This document shows, in pieces, positions 50,596-60,248 of a DNA stretch of 64,000 nt. The translations under genes and the position numbers were made by a program. This DNA is from Chitinophaga polysaccharea (lineage in GTDB: Bacteria; Bacteroidota; Bacteroidia; Chitinophagales; Chitinophagaceae). The stretch's first letter is position 1. Each line of letters begins with the position of its first letter. The notes beneath the pieces were generated by a model. The model did no database searches. It saw only the letters and a program-made list of their open reading frames with translations, and was not told the DNA's origin. The stretch covers positions 124,001 to 188,000 of the forward strand of contig NZ_CABFVU010000002.1 of assembly GCF_902150045.1 (NCBI RefSeq). The letters are read 5' to 3'.

Positions 50596-51870
50596 TCAGG
50601 CCAGCTGTTTTTGCTTGCGCAGGGCAGAAATGATCCAGATCAGCCCGATCACAAAAAATACCACCAGCGCCAGTACGGAATTACGCATGTCTTCGGTGAT
50701 ATCATCTATATAAGCAAATGAAAACATACCAATTACAATCGACAGCTTTTCGGTAACGTCGTAGTAACTGAAGAAGGAAGTGGTATCTTCTGTTTCCGGC
50801 ATCAGCTTGGCATACGTAGAACGGCTGAGCGATTGTATGCCTCCCATTACCAGCCCTACCGCAGTGGCCAGCAAATAAAAATGCATGGCTGTTTGCATTT
50901 TGTAACCGGCAATACAGATGCCTATCCAGAATATAACAACGGCAATCAATACAGGTAAATTGCCAAAGTGTGCAGAAAGCCTGGCCATGCTCCATGCACC
51001 GGCAATAGCCACTATCTGGATAATCACTACGGTAACGATCAGCATTTCATCCGGCAGTTTCAATACTTTACCGCCGAAGATGGTGGCTGCCATCATTACA
51101 GTTTGCACGCCCATACTGTAAAAGAAAAATCCGCGGAGAAATCTTTTCAGTACCGGCAATTGTTTTACCTGGGCATATACTTTCCTTAGTTCTCTAAAAC
51201 CTTCCGTAAATGCGCTGCCGCCGTGCTGTGGGTTGGTAGCAATGCTTTTGGGCAGGCGGGCAAAAGTGATTTGTGCAAAACCAAACCACCAGATACCAAC
51301 CAGCAGGAAGGTAAGCTGTACCGGCTGGCTTTTACCCAGTCCCAGTTTAGGTCCCATTACCACCAGGCCAAATCCCAGCAACTGTAAAATCACACTGCCC
51401 ACATATCCTAAACTGTAGCCGCGGGCACTGATACGGTCCCTGTCTTCCGGAGCGGCGATTTCCGGCAGGTACGAATTATAAAATACAAGGCCGCCGCAAT
51501 AGCCGATGGTAGAGAGGATAAAGCATATCACGCCCAGCAGCAGATGGTCGCCATCAAAAAAATAGAGCGCGCTGCAGGAGAGCGAGCCCAGTATAGTAAA
51601 GAAACGTAGAAAATTCTTTTTATTGCCCCTGGTATCCGCAATAGACGACAGGATAGGAGAGGCGAAGGCCACCAACAGGTAGGCGGCGGCCATGGAGTAG
51701 TTGTACAATGCGGAGTTTACAAAGTTCATTCCGAGGAAGGAAACATGTTCGCCTGTAACCGCTAAGAAATAGATAGGAAAAAAAGTAGTGGTGATAACGA
51801 GGTTGTACACGGAGTTAGCCCAATCGTACATGGCCCAGCCATTAATCACTTTCTTACTGGCAGTCTTCAT
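50596..51870 (-). CDS. MFS transporter, UMF1 (Atg22-like) family
   Basis: The 424-residue product has about twelve membrane helices. The start VINGWAMYDWANSVYNLVITTTFFPIYF is diagnostic of the UMF1 family, related to fungal vacuolar Atg22 amino-acid exporters. Further pieces are FYNSYLPEIAAPEDRDRIS and GGIQSLSRSTYAKLMPE. The substrate in bacteria is unknown; small amino acids are possible. It lies downstream of the ABC ATPase gene with a gap of about 47 bases. Confidence 0.9.
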   Translation of the reverse strand: MKTASKKVINGWAMYDWANSVYNLVITTTFFPIYFLAVTGEHVSFLGMNFVNSALYNYSMAAAYLLVAFASPILSSIADTRGNKKNFLRFFTILGSLSCSALYFFDGDHLLLGVICFILSTIGYCGGLVFYNSYLPEIAAPEDRDRISARGYSLGYVGSVILQLLGFGLVVMGPKLGLGKSQPVQLTFLLVGIWWFGFAQITFARLPKSIATNPQHGGSAFTEGFRELRKVYAQVKQLPVLKRFLRGFFFYSMGVQTVMMAATIFGGKVLKLPDEMLIVTVVIIQIVAIAGAWSMARLSAHFGNLPVLIAVVIFWIGICIAGYKMQTAMHFYLLATAVGLVMGGIQSLSRSTYAKLMPETEDTTSFFSYYDVTEKLSIVIGMFSFAYIDDITEDMRNSVLALVVFFVIGLIWIISALRKQKQLA

Positions 51871-51917
51871 ATAGCTTTTAGCTTTTCACGAAGATAATAT
51901 TCCCGTTGATTTTATCT

Positions 51918-52535
51918 TTATTTATAATCCATGATATGAATATGCTCGCGGCACATGAAGTATTCCTGTTCATCGTTGGAGCTTACAATAATAAGGCGGT
52001 TGCCTCCATAATCATTGATGAGCTGCTGGTATACCGAGATGCCTGCAGCATCAAGATTGGTACAGGGTTCGTCGAGCAGGAGAACAGGAACATCTGAGAG
52101 TATAGCCAGGGCCAGCTTGATACGCTGTTTCATCCCGGAAGAAAAATTGCGGAGTTGTTTATTGGCGGCTTTTTCCAGTCCAACCAGCTGCATGGCTATG
52201 GCCGGTGTGATACCGGGCAGGAAATTTTTGAACTGTTGATGGAATTGGATGATCTCTGTAAGAGTGAATTCTTCAATGAGCTCAAGATATGGAGCTGCAA
52301 TGGCACAATACCGGAAAAACGCATCTGGAGCGATGGGTTTTTCCGGCGTGCTATAGGTAACGGTGCCTTCATTATGCTGAATGGCGCCGCTGATCACCTG
52401 TAATAGAGTGGATTTCCCTGAACCATTGGGACCCAGTATGGCATAGCGTTGGCCTTCACTAAAGGTGAGGGTTACCCGACGGAAGATCCAGTCGTAGTTA
52501 AAACGCTTACCTGCCTGGTTAAGAGATATCGTCAT
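51918..52535 (-). CDS. Stand-alone ABC transporter ATP-binding protein
   Basis: The 205-residue product is a single ABC ATPase with Walker A LGPNGSGKSTLL, signature NFSSGMKQRIKLALAI and Walker B VLLLDEPCTNLD. The H-loop position (LIIVSSNDEQE) has Asn where His is expected. No permease gene is nearby. The start overlaps the end of lpxA by 17 bases, so it belongs to the lipid A operon. An export or regulatory role in envelope assembly is inferred from that context. Confidence 0.9.
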   Translation of the reverse strand: MTISLNQAGKRFNYDWIFRRVTLTFSEGQRYAILGPNGSGKSTLLQVISGAIQHNEGTVTYSTPEKPIAPDAFFRYCAIAAPYLELIEEFTLTEIIQFHQQFKNFLPGITPAIAMQLVGLEKAANKQLRNFSSGMKQRIKLALAILSDVPVLLLDEPCTNLDAAGISVYQQLINDYGGNRLIIVSSNDEQEYFMCREHIHIMDYK

Positions 52536-53319
52536 TGGTTCTGGAAGTGTAGCCTCTCATGATACCACGTCCTGATTCACGGATGAACGACAGGATCTCA
52601 TCTCTTTCATCGGTGGCAGGAAATTCTGCTTCGATGATATTCACGGCTTTTGATAATTTATAACCTTTTACAAAGATAACGCGGTAAATGTCCAGGATAG
52701 AGTTGATCTTTTCAAGAGAAAAACCTCTTCTCTTCAGTCCTACGGAATTTACGCCCACATAGGAAAGTGGTTCACGTGCTGCTTTTACGAAAGGAGGTAC
52801 ATCTTTACGCACCATGGAACCACCGGTTACAAATGCGTGATCGCCTACTTTACAAAACTGTTGGATGGCCACCATGCCGGCCAGCACTACGTGGTCGCCC
52901 ACAGTAATATGCCCGGCGAGGGTGGTATTATTTGAAAATACGCAGTAGTTACCTACTTCGCAATCGTGTGCAATGTGGCTGTATGCCATGATCAGGCAGT
53001 TATTCCCGATTTTGGTTTTCCATTTGTCTTTAGTACCGCGGTTAATCGTCACATATTCACGGATAGTGGTATTGTCGCCGATTTCAACGGTAGTTTCTTC
53101 ACCCGCAAATTTCAAATCCTGGGGGATGGCAGAAATAACAGCGCCCGGAAAAATACGGCAGTTCTTGCCGATACGGGCTCCTTCCATAATGGTTACGTTG
53201 GAACCTATCCAGGTACCATCACCGATTTCTACGTTTTTATGTATAACGGTAAATGGATCAATTTTTACATTAGGCGCAACTTTGGCGTCCGGATGTATGT
53301 ATGTAAGCGGGTGGATCAT
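52519..53319 (-). CDS. lpxA: UDP-N-acetylglucosamine acyltransferase
   Basis: LpxA performs the first lipid A step, moving a 3-hydroxyacyl chain from ACP to the 3-OH of UDP-GlcNAc. The 266-residue product is a left-handed beta helix of hexapeptide repeats (IHPDAKVAPNVKIDPFTVI...) with the catalytic His in MAYSHIAHDCEVG. A C-terminal helical domain follows (FSLEKINSILDIYRVIF). It lies 4 bases after lpxC-fabZ and overlaps the ABC ATPase gene. Confidence 0.96.
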   Translation of the reverse strand: MIHPLTYIHPDAKVAPNVKIDPFTVIHKNVEIGDGTWIGSNVTIMEGARIGKNCRIFPGAVISAIPQDLKFAGEETTVEIGDNTTIREYVTINRGTKDKWKTKIGNNCLIMAYSHIAHDCEVGNYCVFSNNTTLAGHITVGDHVVLAGMVAIQQFCKVGDHAFVTGGSMVRKDVPPFVKAAREPLSYVGVNSVGLKRRGFSLEKINSILDIYRVIFVKGYKLSKAVNIIEAEFPATDERDEILSFIRESGRGIMRGYTSRTNDDIS

Positions 53320-53323
53320 GCTA

Positions 53324-54739
53324 TTATTTGCCTTCTCTTGTTTTTATAATTTGTGCTATCATGTCGGCTTCAGTAGCTACTTTATTGCCGATGAATACTG
53401 TCCCCCGCATTTCCACAAGCCCTCTTCTGATGGGGCTCAGCAACTCCATTTTCAGGATCATGGTGTCACCCGGAACTACTTTCTGTTTGAATTTGCAGTT
53501 ATCTATTTTGAGGAAATAGGTATCATAGTTTTCAGGATCAGGTACGCGGTTCAGTGCCAGGATACCGCCTACCTGCGCCAGCGCCTCCAGTTGCAGAACG
53601 CCCGGCATTACAGGGTTGGAAGGGAAATGGCCCTGGAAGAAATGTTCGTTGAAGGTAACGTTCTTGATACCTACAACTTTCTCTTCTCCCAGTTCAATGA
53701 TCTTATCTACCAGCAGCATCGGGTAACGATGCGGCAATGTCCTTTCAATACGTGGGGTATCAAATACAGGTGGCTGATTGGGATCGTATACAGGTACGTC
53801 TTTGTTATGCTTGTTCTTTTTGATATACGCTTTAATGGCACGGGCAAACTCCACGTTTGATGCGTGGCCCGGTCGGTTGGCGATGATATGTGCATTGATC
53901 GGGTAACCGATCAGGGCCAGGTCGCCTACCACATCCAGCAGTTTATGACGTGCCGGCTCATTCGGGAAACGTAATTCTATATTGTTCAGGATACCTTCTT
54001 TCTGTACGGAAATGGTTTCCCGGTTAAATACTTTTGCCAACCGGGTCAGTTCTTCTTCCGTTACCGGTTTATCTACCACTACAATCGCATTGTTGATATC
54101 GCCGCCTTTGATCAGGTTAAGCGACAGCTGGTATTCCAGCTCATGCAGGAAACAAAAAGTACGGCAGGGTGCAATTTCGGTTTTGAACTCCTCAATCCCT
54201 TTCATTTTAGCGTGCTGGGTGCCCAATACCGGGGAGTTGAAATCGATAAGACAGGTAATACGGTAATCCACTGCCGGCATCGCCACCATTTCTACCTTTT
54301 TCTTCTCATCATAATAACTGATGTTGGTATCAATAGTATAGTATATTTTTTTTGCGTCCTGGTTCTGTAAACCAATTTTCTCTATCGCTTCAATAAAGGC
54401 ATAGGCGCTGCCGTCCATGATTGGAATTTCTCCGGCATCCAGTTCCACCAGCACGTTGTCTACACCAGTACCTGCCAGGGCGGCCATGATGTGTTCCACA
54501 GTACTTACCCTGGCGCCATTGTGCTCAAGTGTAGTGCTGCGGGTTGTTTCTACCACATAATCCACATCGGCTTTCACGATGGGCTGTCCCGGCAGGTCGA
54601 TACGCTGAAACTTAATCCCGTGCCCCGGTGTTGCCGGCTTAAGGGTCATATTAACTTGGGCGCCTGTATGCAAGCCGATACCCGATAAGGTAATTTCGCC
54701 TTTCAGGGTATGCTGGTATTGCAACTGTTGAATTTCCAT
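53324..54739 (-). CDS. lpxC-fabZ: Bifunctional LpxC deacetylase / FabZ 3-hydroxyacyl-ACP dehydratase
   Basis: The 471-residue product joins two enzymes. Residues ~1-300 are LpxC, the zinc amidase of the committed lipid A step (HTGAQVNMTL, VSTVEHIMAALAGTGVDNV, and ARHKLLDVVGDLALIG with zinc ligands). Residues ~325-471 are FabZ (LPHRYPMLLVDKIIEL, then GHFPSNPVMPGVLQLEALAQ with the catalytic His and Glu). The fusion is typical of Bacteroidota and may balance lipid A against fatty-acid synthesis. It sits between lpxD and lpxA. Confidence 0.97.
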   Translation of the reverse strand: MEIQQLQYQHTLKGEITLSGIGLHTGAQVNMTLKPATPGHGIKFQRIDLPGQPIVKADVDYVVETTRSTTLEHNGARVSTVEHIMAALAGTGVDNVLVELDAGEIPIMDGSAYAFIEAIEKIGLQNQDAKKIYYTIDTNISYYDEKKKVEMVAMPAVDYRITCLIDFNSPVLGTQHAKMKGIEEFKTEIAPCRTFCFLHELEYQLSLNLIKGGDINNAIVVVDKPVTEEELTRLAKVFNRETISVQKEGILNNIELRFPNEPARHKLLDVVGDLALIGYPINAHIIANRPGHASNVEFARAIKAYIKKNKHNKDVPVYDPNQPPVFDTPRIERTLPHRYPMLLVDKIIELGEEKVVGIKNVTFNEHFFQGHFPSNPVMPGVLQLEALAQVGGILALNRVPDPENYDTYFLKIDNCKFKQKVVPGDTMILKMELLSPIRRGLVEMRGTVFIGNKVATEADMIAQIIKTREGK

Positions 54740-54779
54740 AATAAGCTAACTAATATATAACTATTTAATCAGTAATCAT

Positions 54780-55829
54780 TTATACACCCGCCCTTTCCTG
54801 CAGCAGTTGTTTTACCATCTCTTCAAGTTCCTTCACGCGCTTTTCGAGGTCCGGCAAATTTCTAAAAATTGCCTGACTTTTTAGCGAACTTTTATAATCG
54901 TACGCCGGGGAGCCGGTGAGGGAGGTATTAGGTACTGTAATAGATTTGGATAAGCCGCTCTGTGCGTTGATCTTGGTGTTGTCGGCGATATGGATATGTC
55001 CTACCATACCCACCTGGCCGCCAATAACGCAGTTCTGGCCAATTTTGGTACTGCCGGAAACCCCGGTTTGGGCGGCAATTACGGTATTGATGCCAATATC
55101 CACATTATGCGCCACCTGGATCAGGTTATCCAGTTTTACGCCCTTACGGATCACCGTACTGCCCATGGTAGCCCGGTCGATGGTTGTATTGGCGCCAATT
55201 TCCACATCATCGTGGATCACTACATTGCCGATCTGGGGCACTTTTTTATAGGAACCGTCCGGCTGGGGGGCGAAGCCAAAGCCATCGCCGCCAATCACGC
55301 AACCGGCGTGCAGCATTACGCGGCTGCCCACAATGCAGTTATCATATACCTTTACGCCTGGATACAGGATAGAATCGTTGTTAACAATCACGTTATCGCC
55401 CAGGTAAACGCCGGGATATATTTTTACGTTATTGCCCAGTACTACGTTCTCGCCAAGGTATGCGAACGCGCCTACAAATACATTCTCACCCATCTTTACA
55501 GAGGCCGGAATGTAGGAGGGTTGCTGTATGCCCGACTTATTGCCGGTCAGGTACCTGTACTGCTCCAGTAACAGCGCAAAGCTGCTATAGGCATCCTTTA
55601 CCCGGATAAGGGTCGATTTGATGGGACGCTCAATCACCAGGCTCTCATTCACGATCAGAATGGAGGCATTGGTGGTATATATGAATTCTTCATATTTAGG
55701 ATTGGCAATGAAACTGAGCATACCCTCGCCAGCTTCCTCAATCTTGGCGATGTTGCTCACCTTTACGTCCGGATTTCCCTCCAGCTTACCATCTAACATG
55801 GTAGCTAATTGTAATGCGCTAAACTGCAT
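54780..55829 (-). CDS. lpxD: UDP-3-O-(3-hydroxymyristoyl)glucosamine N-acyltransferase
   Basis: LpxD adds the second acyl chain in lipid A synthesis. The 349-residue product has an N-terminal uridine-binding domain ([24 protein letters not shown]), a hexapeptide beta helix with [20 protein letters not shown] and [11 protein letters not shown] (catalytic His), and a C-terminal coiled coil ([19 protein letters not shown]). It precedes lpxC-fabZ by 40 bases. Confidence 0.96.
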   Translation of the reverse strand: MQFSALQLATMLDGKLEGNPDVKVSNIAKIEEAGEGMLSFIANPKYEEFIYTTNASILIVNESLVIERPIKSTLIRVKDAYSSFALLLEQYRYLTGNKSGIQQPSYIPASVKMGENVFVGAFAYLGENVVLGNNVKIYPGVYLGDNVIVNNDSILYPGVKVYDNCIVGSRVMLHAGCVIGGDGFGFAPQPDGSYKKVPQIGNVVIHDDVEIGANTTIDRATMGSTVIRKGVKLDNLIQVAHNVDIGINTVIAAQTGVSGSTKIGQNCVIGGQVGMVGHIHIADNTKINAQSGLSKSITVPNTSLTGSPAYDYKSSLKSQAIFRNLPDLEKRVKELEEMVKQLLQERAGV

Positions 55830-55901
55830 AGTTTAAAATTGTAATGTTTTCCAGGCTACACCGGATAGTATGAACTTATTATTTATTTAACATTTTATTC
55901 C

Positions 55902-57152
55902 TTATAAGACGTTGTTAGCCTGAATTTTTGGATGACAAATGTAGAATTTTTTTACCGGTATCGCCAGTGTATGGCTAATCAGTGCATTGTCGATGGAGGA
56001 AATGTCTTTTACAGTTCCATCTTTAAATAGGATATTGATCTTCTCGTCGTTAACGTTGTAAGCCCTCAGCGAGGCCGCACCGGTAAAAACAAAGTAATCC
56101 AGGTCTGCACCCTCAATCCCCCATTTTTGTCTGACCTGTTCCTTCAATAATAGTGCTGCACTTCCGTCGAAAGCCTGATTACTTAATACAACCTTAAATA
56201 AGTTCCTGTTTATTAACCATTTACATAAAAGTGACAAGACTTGGTCCTCGTGTGTTGTCCATACCTTAATAGCTCCCATTAAATCATAATCGTCCAGTTG
56301 GCAAAATAGTTCCAGGCATTCAGGCCCGCACTCAAAGTTGTTCTTTGTAATGGTATTATACAGGAAATATGCCAGAGCCGGGGAGCAGAACAGTTGCTTT
56401 CCCTCCTGGGCCAGCGCTTTCGCCCTGGTCAGGATCTTTACCAGCATATTTTCGGCACTGAGCACTGTTTTATGCAGGTATACCTGCCAGTACATCAGCC
56501 TCCGGGCAATGATAAACTTCTCAATAGAATAAATGCCCTTTTCTTCCACCATCAGCTCCCCCTTATGTACAATCAGCATCTTGATAATGCGGTCGTACCC
56601 GATGGTGCCTTCGGCCACCCCGGTATAAAAGCTGTCGCGGTTCAGGTAATCCATCCGGTCCACATCCAGCTGGCTGGAAACCAACTGGTGCAGGAATTTT
56701 TTATGATAACGCCCGTTAAAAATATCCAGTGTAAGCGACAGCGCCCCGTTCATTTCCCTGTTCAATGCCTCCATCAGCCATTGGGAGATCTCTTCATGCG
56801 ACACGCCCTCAATAATACCATTCTCCAGTGCATGGGAATAAGGCCCATGCCCGATATCATGCAGTAAAATGGCCATTTTTGCCGCCACTTCTTCTTCAGG
56901 GGTAATATCTGTTCCTTTGCTGCGAAGCTCCAGCAACGCCATGCTCATAAGATGATAGGCGCCCATGCTATGATGAAACCGCGTATGCATAGCACCAGGA
57001 TACACCAGGTGGGCCAGTGCCATCTGATGTATGCGGCGGAGCCGCTGGTAATATGGATGTGAAATGAGGTTAAAAATCAACGGGTGATCTATGGTAATAA
57101 AGCCATACACCGGATCATTAACAATTTTTCGCTTGCGTTCGGTCATTTGCAT
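55902..57152 (-). CDS. HD-domain phosphohydrolase
   Basis: The 416-residue product has the HD metal site spread over YPGAMHTRFHHSMGAYHL and ILLHDIGHGPYSHALENG, with a further Asp in SSQLDVDRMDYLNRDS. The arrangement resembles dNTP triphosphohydrolases of the dGTPase/SAMHD1 type, and the family is annotated simply as HD domain protein. Which nucleotide it hydrolyses is unclear. An ATG two codons later (57146) is an alternative start. In Bacteroidota this gene often precedes lpxD, as here. Confidence 0.9.
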   Translation of the reverse strand: MQMTERKRKIVNDPVYGFITIDHPLIFNLISHPYYQRLRRIHQMALAHLVYPGAMHTRFHHSMGAYHLMSMALLELRSKGTDITPEEEVAAKMAILLHDIGHGPYSHALENGIIEGVSHEEISQWLMEALNREMNGALSLTLDIFNGRYHKKFLHQLVSSQLDVDRMDYLNRDSFYTGVAEGTIGYDRIIKMLIVHKGELMVEEKGIYSIEKFIIARRLMYWQVYLHKTVLSAENMLVKILTRAKALAQEGKQLFCSPALAYFLYNTITKNNFECGPECLELFCQLDDYDLMGAIKVWTTHEDQVLSLLCKWLINRNLFKVVLSNQAFDGSAALLLKEQVRQKWGIEGADLDYFVFTGAASLRAYNVNDEKINILFKDGTVKDISSIDNALISHTLAIPVKKFYICHPKIQANNVL

Positions 57153-57486
57153 TTAATTATACGATCTCAGGCGGAGCATCCGCGCCTGAATCCCTGGTGC
57201 CTGTATGCAAAACTACACCCGAAATTTATTATATGTAATTTTTTTACTTATAAAGACGCGCTGCATCCACGATACCCCTATGACAGTATAAAACAATTGG
57301 TAGGTTACAGGTAAATCATGGATGCGAAGGTAAATAACTTTATCAGGCTGTTCACTTTTTCCTGCTATCATTTTACCGTGTTCAGCCCTTTTTAACATAT
57401 AATTACCGGCAAATGATAGTCGGGGAATGATATTTGCCAAAAAATAAGGGTAAATTCCTTTTTTTACCGGAACCTTAAATCTTATT
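57153..57486. other. 334-bp intergenic region between the HD gene and porX
   Basis: A minus-strand TAGTTTTG box (57215-57208) is a good -7 element for the HD gene. Its ~50-base leader contains the hairpin GCGGA-GCA-TCCGC. On the porX side a GATATTTG box (near 57429-57436) and a small GGTAAA/TTTACC dyad precede the ATG. I see no gene, repeat or structured RNA in the A/T-rich middle. Confidence 0.5.
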
Positions 57487-59040
57487 ATGAGTCAGATAAA
57501 TATACTATGGGTAGATGATGAAATAGAGTCCCTCAAATCACAGATTATCTTCCTGGAAAGCAAAGGCTATAAGGTGTCCCCCCTGACCAACGGGCATGAT
57601 GCGCTTGAATTCCTGAAAGAACAGGTGGTGGATGTAGTGCTGCTGGATGAATCCATGCCCGGTATCACCGGCCTGGAAACCCTTAGCAAGATCAAGGAAA
57701 TTGACCAGCAGATCCCGGTAGTGATGATCACTAAAAATGAGGCGGAAAACGTAATGGACGATGCCATCGGTTCCCAGATCACCGATTATCTTATTAAACC
57801 GGTAAATCCCAACCAGGTATTATTATCTCTCAAAAAAATAATTGATAACAAAAGACTGGTGGCCGAAAAGACCACCACCGCATACCAGCAGGAGTTCCGC
57901 AGCCTGTTTATGGCTCTCAGCTCTAACCCCGACTTTAATGAGTGGATGGACATTTATAAGAAACTGGTGTATTGGGAAATGGAAATGACCAAAACCAATA
58001 GCCCGGAAATGCTGGAAGTGTTTAACGCCCAGAAAACGGAGGCCAACAACGAATTCTCCAAATTCATCAGCCGTAACTACAGCGACTGGCTACATCCGAA
58101 GGCAAAGGAAGCCCCGGTATTGTCGCATACCCTGTTCCGCGATAAGGTAGTACCTAACCTGGATCCCAACGTGCCCAATGTATTCCTGCTGATAGATAAC
58201 CTGCGGTACGACCAGTGGAAAGCGATCCAGCCTATTTTCCAGGAATCATTCCGTTTGGTGGAGGAAGAATCTTTTTACAGTATCCTGCCCACCAGCACAC
58301 AATACAGCCGTAATGCCATTTTTGCCGGCCTGCTGCCGGTGGATATTGAACATAAATTCCCCCAGGAATGGAAGAATGATGATGAGGAAGGTGGAAAAAA
58401 CCTTTACGAAGAACATTTTTTCGCCGCCCAGCTGAAACAGCTCAAACTGGATCCCCGCTTTTCCTACACCAAGGTGACCAATCATGCCGATGCCCAGGTA
58501 ATGCTCAACAATATCCATAATATGCTGGATTACCCGCTGAGCGTGATCGTGTACAACTTCGTAGATATGCTCAGCCATGCCCGTACGGAAATGGAAGTAC
58601 TCAAGGAACTGGCCGGCGATGAAGCCTCTTACCGCTCTATTACCGCCAGCTGGTTTGAGCACAGCCCGCTGCACCAGGCGCTGAAACGCATCAGCGACAA
58701 AAAAATAAATCTCATCATTGCCACCGACCATGGCAGCGTAAGGGTAAAAACGCCTGTGAAGGTGATAGGGGATAAACAAACCACCACCAACCTGCGCTAC
58801 AAACACGGACGCAACCTGAATTATGATCCGAAAGAAGTACTGGCCTTCCGCGATCCCCGTGATGCAGGATTGCCAAAGCCCAACGTAAACTCTTCCTATA
58901 TTTTTGCAAAAGGGGACGGGTATCTCTGTTATCCGAACAACTATAATTATTTTGTGAATTACTACCGCAATACCTTCCAGCATGGCGGTATTTCCCTGGA
59001 AGAAATGATTGTACCTTTCGCCAGGATGGTAACGAAGTAA
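57487..59040 (+). CDS. porX: T9SS response regulator PorX (receiver plus alkaline-phosphatase-like domain)
   Basis: PorX is the response regulator, paired in known systems with the kinase PorY, that controls T9SS gene expression and function. The 517-residue product has a receiver domain with D10/D11, phosphoacceptor D54 (LLDESMPG), T82 and K104, then a helical linker. An alkaline-phosphatase-superfamily (PglZ-like) domain follows, with LLIDNLRYDQW, the nucleophile region PTSTQYSRNAIF, ATDHGSVRV and RYKHGRNL. All metal-site motifs appear intact. No porY is in the window. It links logically to the T9SS cargo gene at the left end. Confidence 0.94.
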   Translation: MSQINILWVDDEIESLKSQIIFLESKGYKVSPLTNGHDALEFLKEQVVDVVLLDESMPGITGLETLSKIKEIDQQIPVVMITKNEAENVMDDAIGSQITDYLIKPVNPNQVLLSLKKIIDNKRLVAEKTTTAYQQEFRSLFMALSSNPDFNEWMDIYKKLVYWEMEMTKTNSPEMLEVFNAQKTEANNEFSKFISRNYSDWLHPKAKEAPVLSHTLFRDKVVPNLDPNVPNVFLLIDNLRYDQWKAIQPIFQESFRLVEEESFYSILPTSTQYSRNAIFAGLLPVDIEHKFPQEWKNDDEEGGKNLYEEHFFAAQLKQLKLDPRFSYTKVTNHADAQVMLNNIHNMLDYPLSVIVYNFVDMLSHARTEMEVLKELAGDEASYRSITASWFEHSPLHQALKRISDKKINLIIATDHGSVRVKTPVKVIGDKQTTTNLRYKHGRNLNYDPKEVLAFRDPRDAGLPKPNVNSSYIFAKGDGYLCYPNNYNYFVNYYRNTFQHGGISLEEMIVPFARMVTK

Positions 59041-59052
59041 CAACACCTTTTT

Positions 59053-59060
59053 GCTATTTT
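59053..59060 (+). promoter_or_regulatory. -7 box ahead of the small conserved gene
   Basis: TATTTTTG matches TAnnTTTG in the 26-base gap after porX and lies 6 bases before the ATG at 59067. The transcript would have almost no leader, unless the gene is read through from porX. Confidence 0.4.
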
Positions 59061-59066
59061 TGCAAC

Positions 59067-59390
59067 ATGAATATCAAAATCACACCTAATAACCTGACCA
59101 AACTGGAAAAGATCTTCGAGGAGGCTAAATATGTACTGCGCTTCGAAAAAGGTAGTTTCCTGTCCGGTTACTGCATCCTTGAACATAAGAAGGTGGTAGT
59201 GATCAACAAATTCCTGAACCTGGAGGGGCGTATCAATACGCTGATCGATATTTTATCGACCCTGCCGCTGGACGAAGAAATGCTCACGGCGGAGTCGCAT
59301 AAGCTGTACAAACAGATACAGTCCAGTAAACCCATTCCCGAAGCGGGGGACGAAGAAAACGGGGCTCCGGGCGAACAGGCTGCGGAATAG
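59067..59390 (+). CDS. Small conserved hypothetical protein
   Basis: The 107-residue product has an alpha/beta N-terminal part (LTKLEKIFEEAKYVLRFEKGSF, CILEHKKVVVINKFLNLEGR), a helical segment INTLIDILSTLPLDEEM, and an acidic, low-complexity tail. I recognise it only as a conserved Bacteroidota hypothetical. Translation appears genuine: codon use matches its neighbours and it fits tightly between porX (26 bases) and the MBL gene (23 bases). Confidence 0.75.
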   Translation: MNIKITPNNLTKLEKIFEEAKYVLRFEKGSFLSGYCILEHKKVVVINKFLNLEGRINTLIDILSTLPLDEEMLTAESHKLYKQIQSSKPIPEAGDEENGAPGEQAAE

Positions 59391-59413
59391 GCCCAAAAGA
59401 CAAATGATGTTGG

Positions 59414-60175
59414 ATGAAAGTTACATTTTTAGGTACGGGCACGTCGCAGGGAGTTCCGGTTATAGCTTGTGGTTGCGAAGTTTGCTCCTCGACCGATAAA
59501 AAAGACAAACGCTTACGCAGCAGTATTATGATCACCGCTCCCGCGGGGAATATTGTAGTGGATACCACCCCGGATTTCCGCTACCAGATGCTGCGTGAAA
59601 AGGTAGGCCACCTGGAAGCTGTGCTCATTACCCATTCCCATAAAGATCATATTGCAGGCATGGATGATATCCGCGCTTTTAATTATTTTCAGAAAAGCGC
59701 TATAGATATTTATGCCACCGAGTTTTCGCAGAGCGTTATTAAGCGCGAATTTGCTTATGCCTTTGCTGATTTCAAATATCCCGGTATCCCGGAGATTAAC
59801 CTGCAAACTATTTCAGATGGCCCTTTTGACGTGAACGGGCTAACGGTTACGCCTATCCATGTTATGCATCACCAGATGCCTGTACTGGGTTTCCGCGTTC
59901 ATGACTTTACCTATATTACAGATGCCAATTACATTGCGCCGGAGGAAAAAGAAAAGATCCGGGGCTCAAAAACCCTTGTACTGAATGCGCTGCGCCGCGA
60001 AAAACACATCTCTCATTTTACACTCGATGAAGCCATTGCACTAGGTAAGGAATTAAATGTACCGGAAGTATACCTTACGCACATCAGCCACCAGCTGGGG
60101 TTACATGAATCGGTATCAAAAGAGTTACCTGCCGGCACGCACTTGGCTTATGATGGCCTGAGCCTTGAAATTTAA
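59414..60175 (+). CDS. MBL-fold hydrolase, PhnP-like
   Basis: The 253-residue product opens with VTFLGTGTSQGVPVIACGCEVC, whose GTGTSxGVP and cysteines are typical of PhnP/RNase Z-like phosphodiesterases. The metal motif is THSHKDHIAGMDDIR; IHVMHHQMPVLGFRV, YITDANYIAP and YLTHISHQLG follow. PhnP hydrolyses cyclic phosphodiesters in phosphonate use, but no phn genes are nearby. It lies 23 bases after the small conserved gene. Confidence 0.9.
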   Translation: MKVTFLGTGTSQGVPVIACGCEVCSSTDKKDKRLRSSIMITAPAGNIVVDTTPDFRYQMLREKVGHLEAVLITHSHKDHIAGMDDIRAFNYFQKSAIDIYATEFSQSVIKREFAYAFADFKYPGIPEINLQTISDGPFDVNGLTVTPIHVMHHQMPVLGFRVHDFTYITDANYIAPEEKEKIRGSKTLVLNALRREKHISHFTLDEAIALGKELNVPEVYLTHISHQLGLHESVSKELPAGTHLAYDGLSLEI

Positions 60176-60248
60176 GGAGCCGTTTTATTTCTGTTAACAG
60201 ATTACTGCATATAAAGGAATAGCTTGGGAACAAAATTGTTGTTGACCC

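Noticed and set aside
57153..57486. A tRNA or riboswitch in the gap before porX
   Set aside because: No cloverleaf, T-loop sequence or known aptamer motif is visible.
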